NCBI RefSeq assembly: GCF_009830105.1
Contig: NZ_WURB01000008.1
Coordinates: 124,001-188,000, forward strand
Origin: Microvirga makkahensis
Lineage (GTDB): Bacteria > Pseudomonadota > Alphaproteobacteria > Rhizobiales > Beijerinckiaceae
Direction: 5' to 3'
Length of the DNA: 64,000 nt
Under the pieces are notes generated by a model that was not told where the DNA came from, searched no databases, and saw nothing but the letters and a program-made list of their open reading frames with translations. Below, in pieces: positions 63,138 through 64,000 of the stretch (its first letter is position 1; the number at the start of each line of letters is the position of its first letter). Position numbers and translations under genes: made by a program.

Positions 63138-63350
63138 ATGAAGAGATTCGACCATTGCTTCCGCGCCTCCGTCGTCGCGGCCCGCAAGGCTGGCGACGAG
63201 GTGAAGATCACCGGGGCCGAGTACGAGGCCGCGAACGCAGCCGGATCCATGGAGATCATCAATGGCGAAAGTGCAGAACAGGGAGAAACTGCCGCCGAAG
63301 CTGGCGGCACTGCCCCAAAAGGCAAGGCAGGCGATCGCTCCCGCGCTTGA
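63138..63350 (+). CDS. Small phage-type hypothetical protein
   Basis: 70 aa from ATG 63138 (MKRFDHCFRASVVAARKAGDEV). Resembles in size and position the small proteins encoded between head and tail genes of HK97-like prophages. Its end overlaps the gp10-like remnant, so its present C-terminus may be an accident of decay. Function unknown. Confidence 0.4.
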   Translation: MKRFDHCFRASVVAARKAGDEVKITGAEYEAANAAGSMEIINGESAEQGETAAEAGGTAPKGKAGDRSRA

Positions 63351-63578
63351 GCAGGAGTCTGGAGAAATCGCCGCCATGCAGCGGCGTCCCGCACCGAAGG
63401 ACAGCGGGGCGCCTGAGCGTTCAATCCGCGTCCTGAAGGGCTCCCAAACGCCTGACAATGCCAATGCGCGGCGTCGGCGAGGCCGGGGAAAACGATCCGG
63501 ATCTCACGATGCGCATCGTGGCCGGCGTTGCGACGGCCTAGTACGCCCGCTTGGTTGAGTTCGGTTGGCAGGATCGAT
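63262..63578 (+). pseudogene. HK97 gp10-like phage protein, frameshifted
   Basis: Starts MAKVQNREKLPPKLAALPQK and reads ALEQESGEIAAMQRR, the N-terminal pattern of gp10 family tail-completion proteins. The frame then shifts; in the new frame ENDPDLTMRIVAGVATA is followed by a TAG near 63540 and then YARLVEFGW, the conserved YAR-x-VEFG end. One frameshift plus one nonsense codon make it a pseudogene. Confidence 0.72.
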
Positions 63579-63774
63579 CGAGAAGCTCGGCGACCGGCTG
63601 GACAGCCTGCCTCGAGAGGTCATCAGTCACCGGTCGGGGAGCTCGGCGGCTTCGTGAAGGAGCCGACCGGCCACAGGGCCAGCGAAGGCTGGCCTGATCT
63701 CTGCCTCTACGGGGGAGACAACCTTGGCAGTTGCTGTTAGGTAAGGGCGCTTGTACTTCGCCAGCGGGGAATAG

Positions 63775-64000
63775 ATGCTCAATCGGTCGTTCGTTCTAGT
63801 TGCCGCATTTGCCATGTCACTTTCGGCATGTGCATCGCCTTCCTCAGTAGGCACATTGTCCGACTATTGGGGGGTGGGCTACGCGAACGTGAGCACCCAG
63901 TGCGGTGGGGGATATCAGGTCTATCGAATCCCTGGAGAGCCGCGAATTCTCGTGAGAGCGTACGAAATATCAGAGGCCCGGCAAGCTTTCTGTGAGGAGT
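63775..64000 (+). CDS. Putative lipoprotein, 5' part
   Basis: At least 75 codons from ATG 63775 and open to the window end. N-terminal LNRSFVLVAAFAMSLSAC is a type II signal peptide with lipobox LSAC, so Cys19 would be lipidated. The mature part begins ASPSSVGTLSDYWGVGYANV, followed by CGGGYQVYR. No family recognised. Lower GC than the core genes. Only the 5' part is visible. Confidence 0.7.
   Translation, partial: MLNRSFVLVAAFAMSLSACASPSSVGTLSDYWGVGYANVSTQCGGGYQVYRIPGEPRILVRAYEISEARQAFCEE

Overview
The window is high-GC DNA from an alphaproteobacterium. The class II ribonucleotide reductase, an Irr-type iron box ahead of a suf operon, an NDUFA12-like complex I subunit, DUF2155, DUF1236, BA14K and Omp25/31-like proteins all point to the Hyphomicrobiales. 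A Methylobacteriaceae member such as Microvirga is my best guess; this is an inference from gene content, not a database match.

Layout. 1-3541 holds the 5' part of nrdJ (minus strand), preceded by a 1.07 kb non-coding stretch with a candidate NrdR box. 4615-6654 is a secreted RTX-type protein. 6.8-13.0 kb carries the NDUFA12-like protein, a small Cys-rich protein and DUF2155 on plus, facing the minus-strand run aroQ-accB-accC-methyltransferase-aat, with a DsbA-like protein upstream. 13.2-23.1 kb is core: aminotransferase, rne, the cell-wall pair amiC and mrcA (PBP1A), and prfB with its programmed +1 frameshift. 23.2-29.9 kb has a Bcp-type peroxiredoxin, a YhdP/AsmA-like envelope protein, tyrS and an alpha/beta hydrolase.

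30.1-39.8 kb is the Fe-S cluster assembly region: cysteine desulfurase, sufB, sufC, sufD, sufS, sufT, then an opposite-strand KefB/YbaL-type antiporter, then sufA and a TfoX-like gene. Dispersed palindromes lie inside the suf transcript. 39.8-48.7 kb holds a DEAD-box helicase, a hydrolase, an outer-membrane beta-barrel protein, DUF1236, glnA-glnB (nitrogen assimilation), the NAD(P)HX repair enzyme, and a multicopper-oxidase-fold protein that has lost key copper ligands. 48.9-55.8 kb is the proteostasis cluster tRNA-Leu, tig, clpP, clpX, lon and hupB, followed by tRNA-Val.

From tRNA-Pro (57720) to the end the character changes to accessory DNA. It contains a decayed tyrosine integrase against the tRNA, a 60-bp GA microsatellite, a chemoreceptor, and broken fragments of an HK97-type prophage head module (capsid, gp6 connector, inverted head-closure piece, gp10). 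Scattered among them are a BA14K protein and a truncated lipoprotein gene. No CRISPR array, intact transposase or intact phage was found. The most unusual signals are the GA tract, the fossil prophage, the copper-ligand-poor oxidase, the palindromes inside the suf operon, and the RTX protein with duplicated internal modules.
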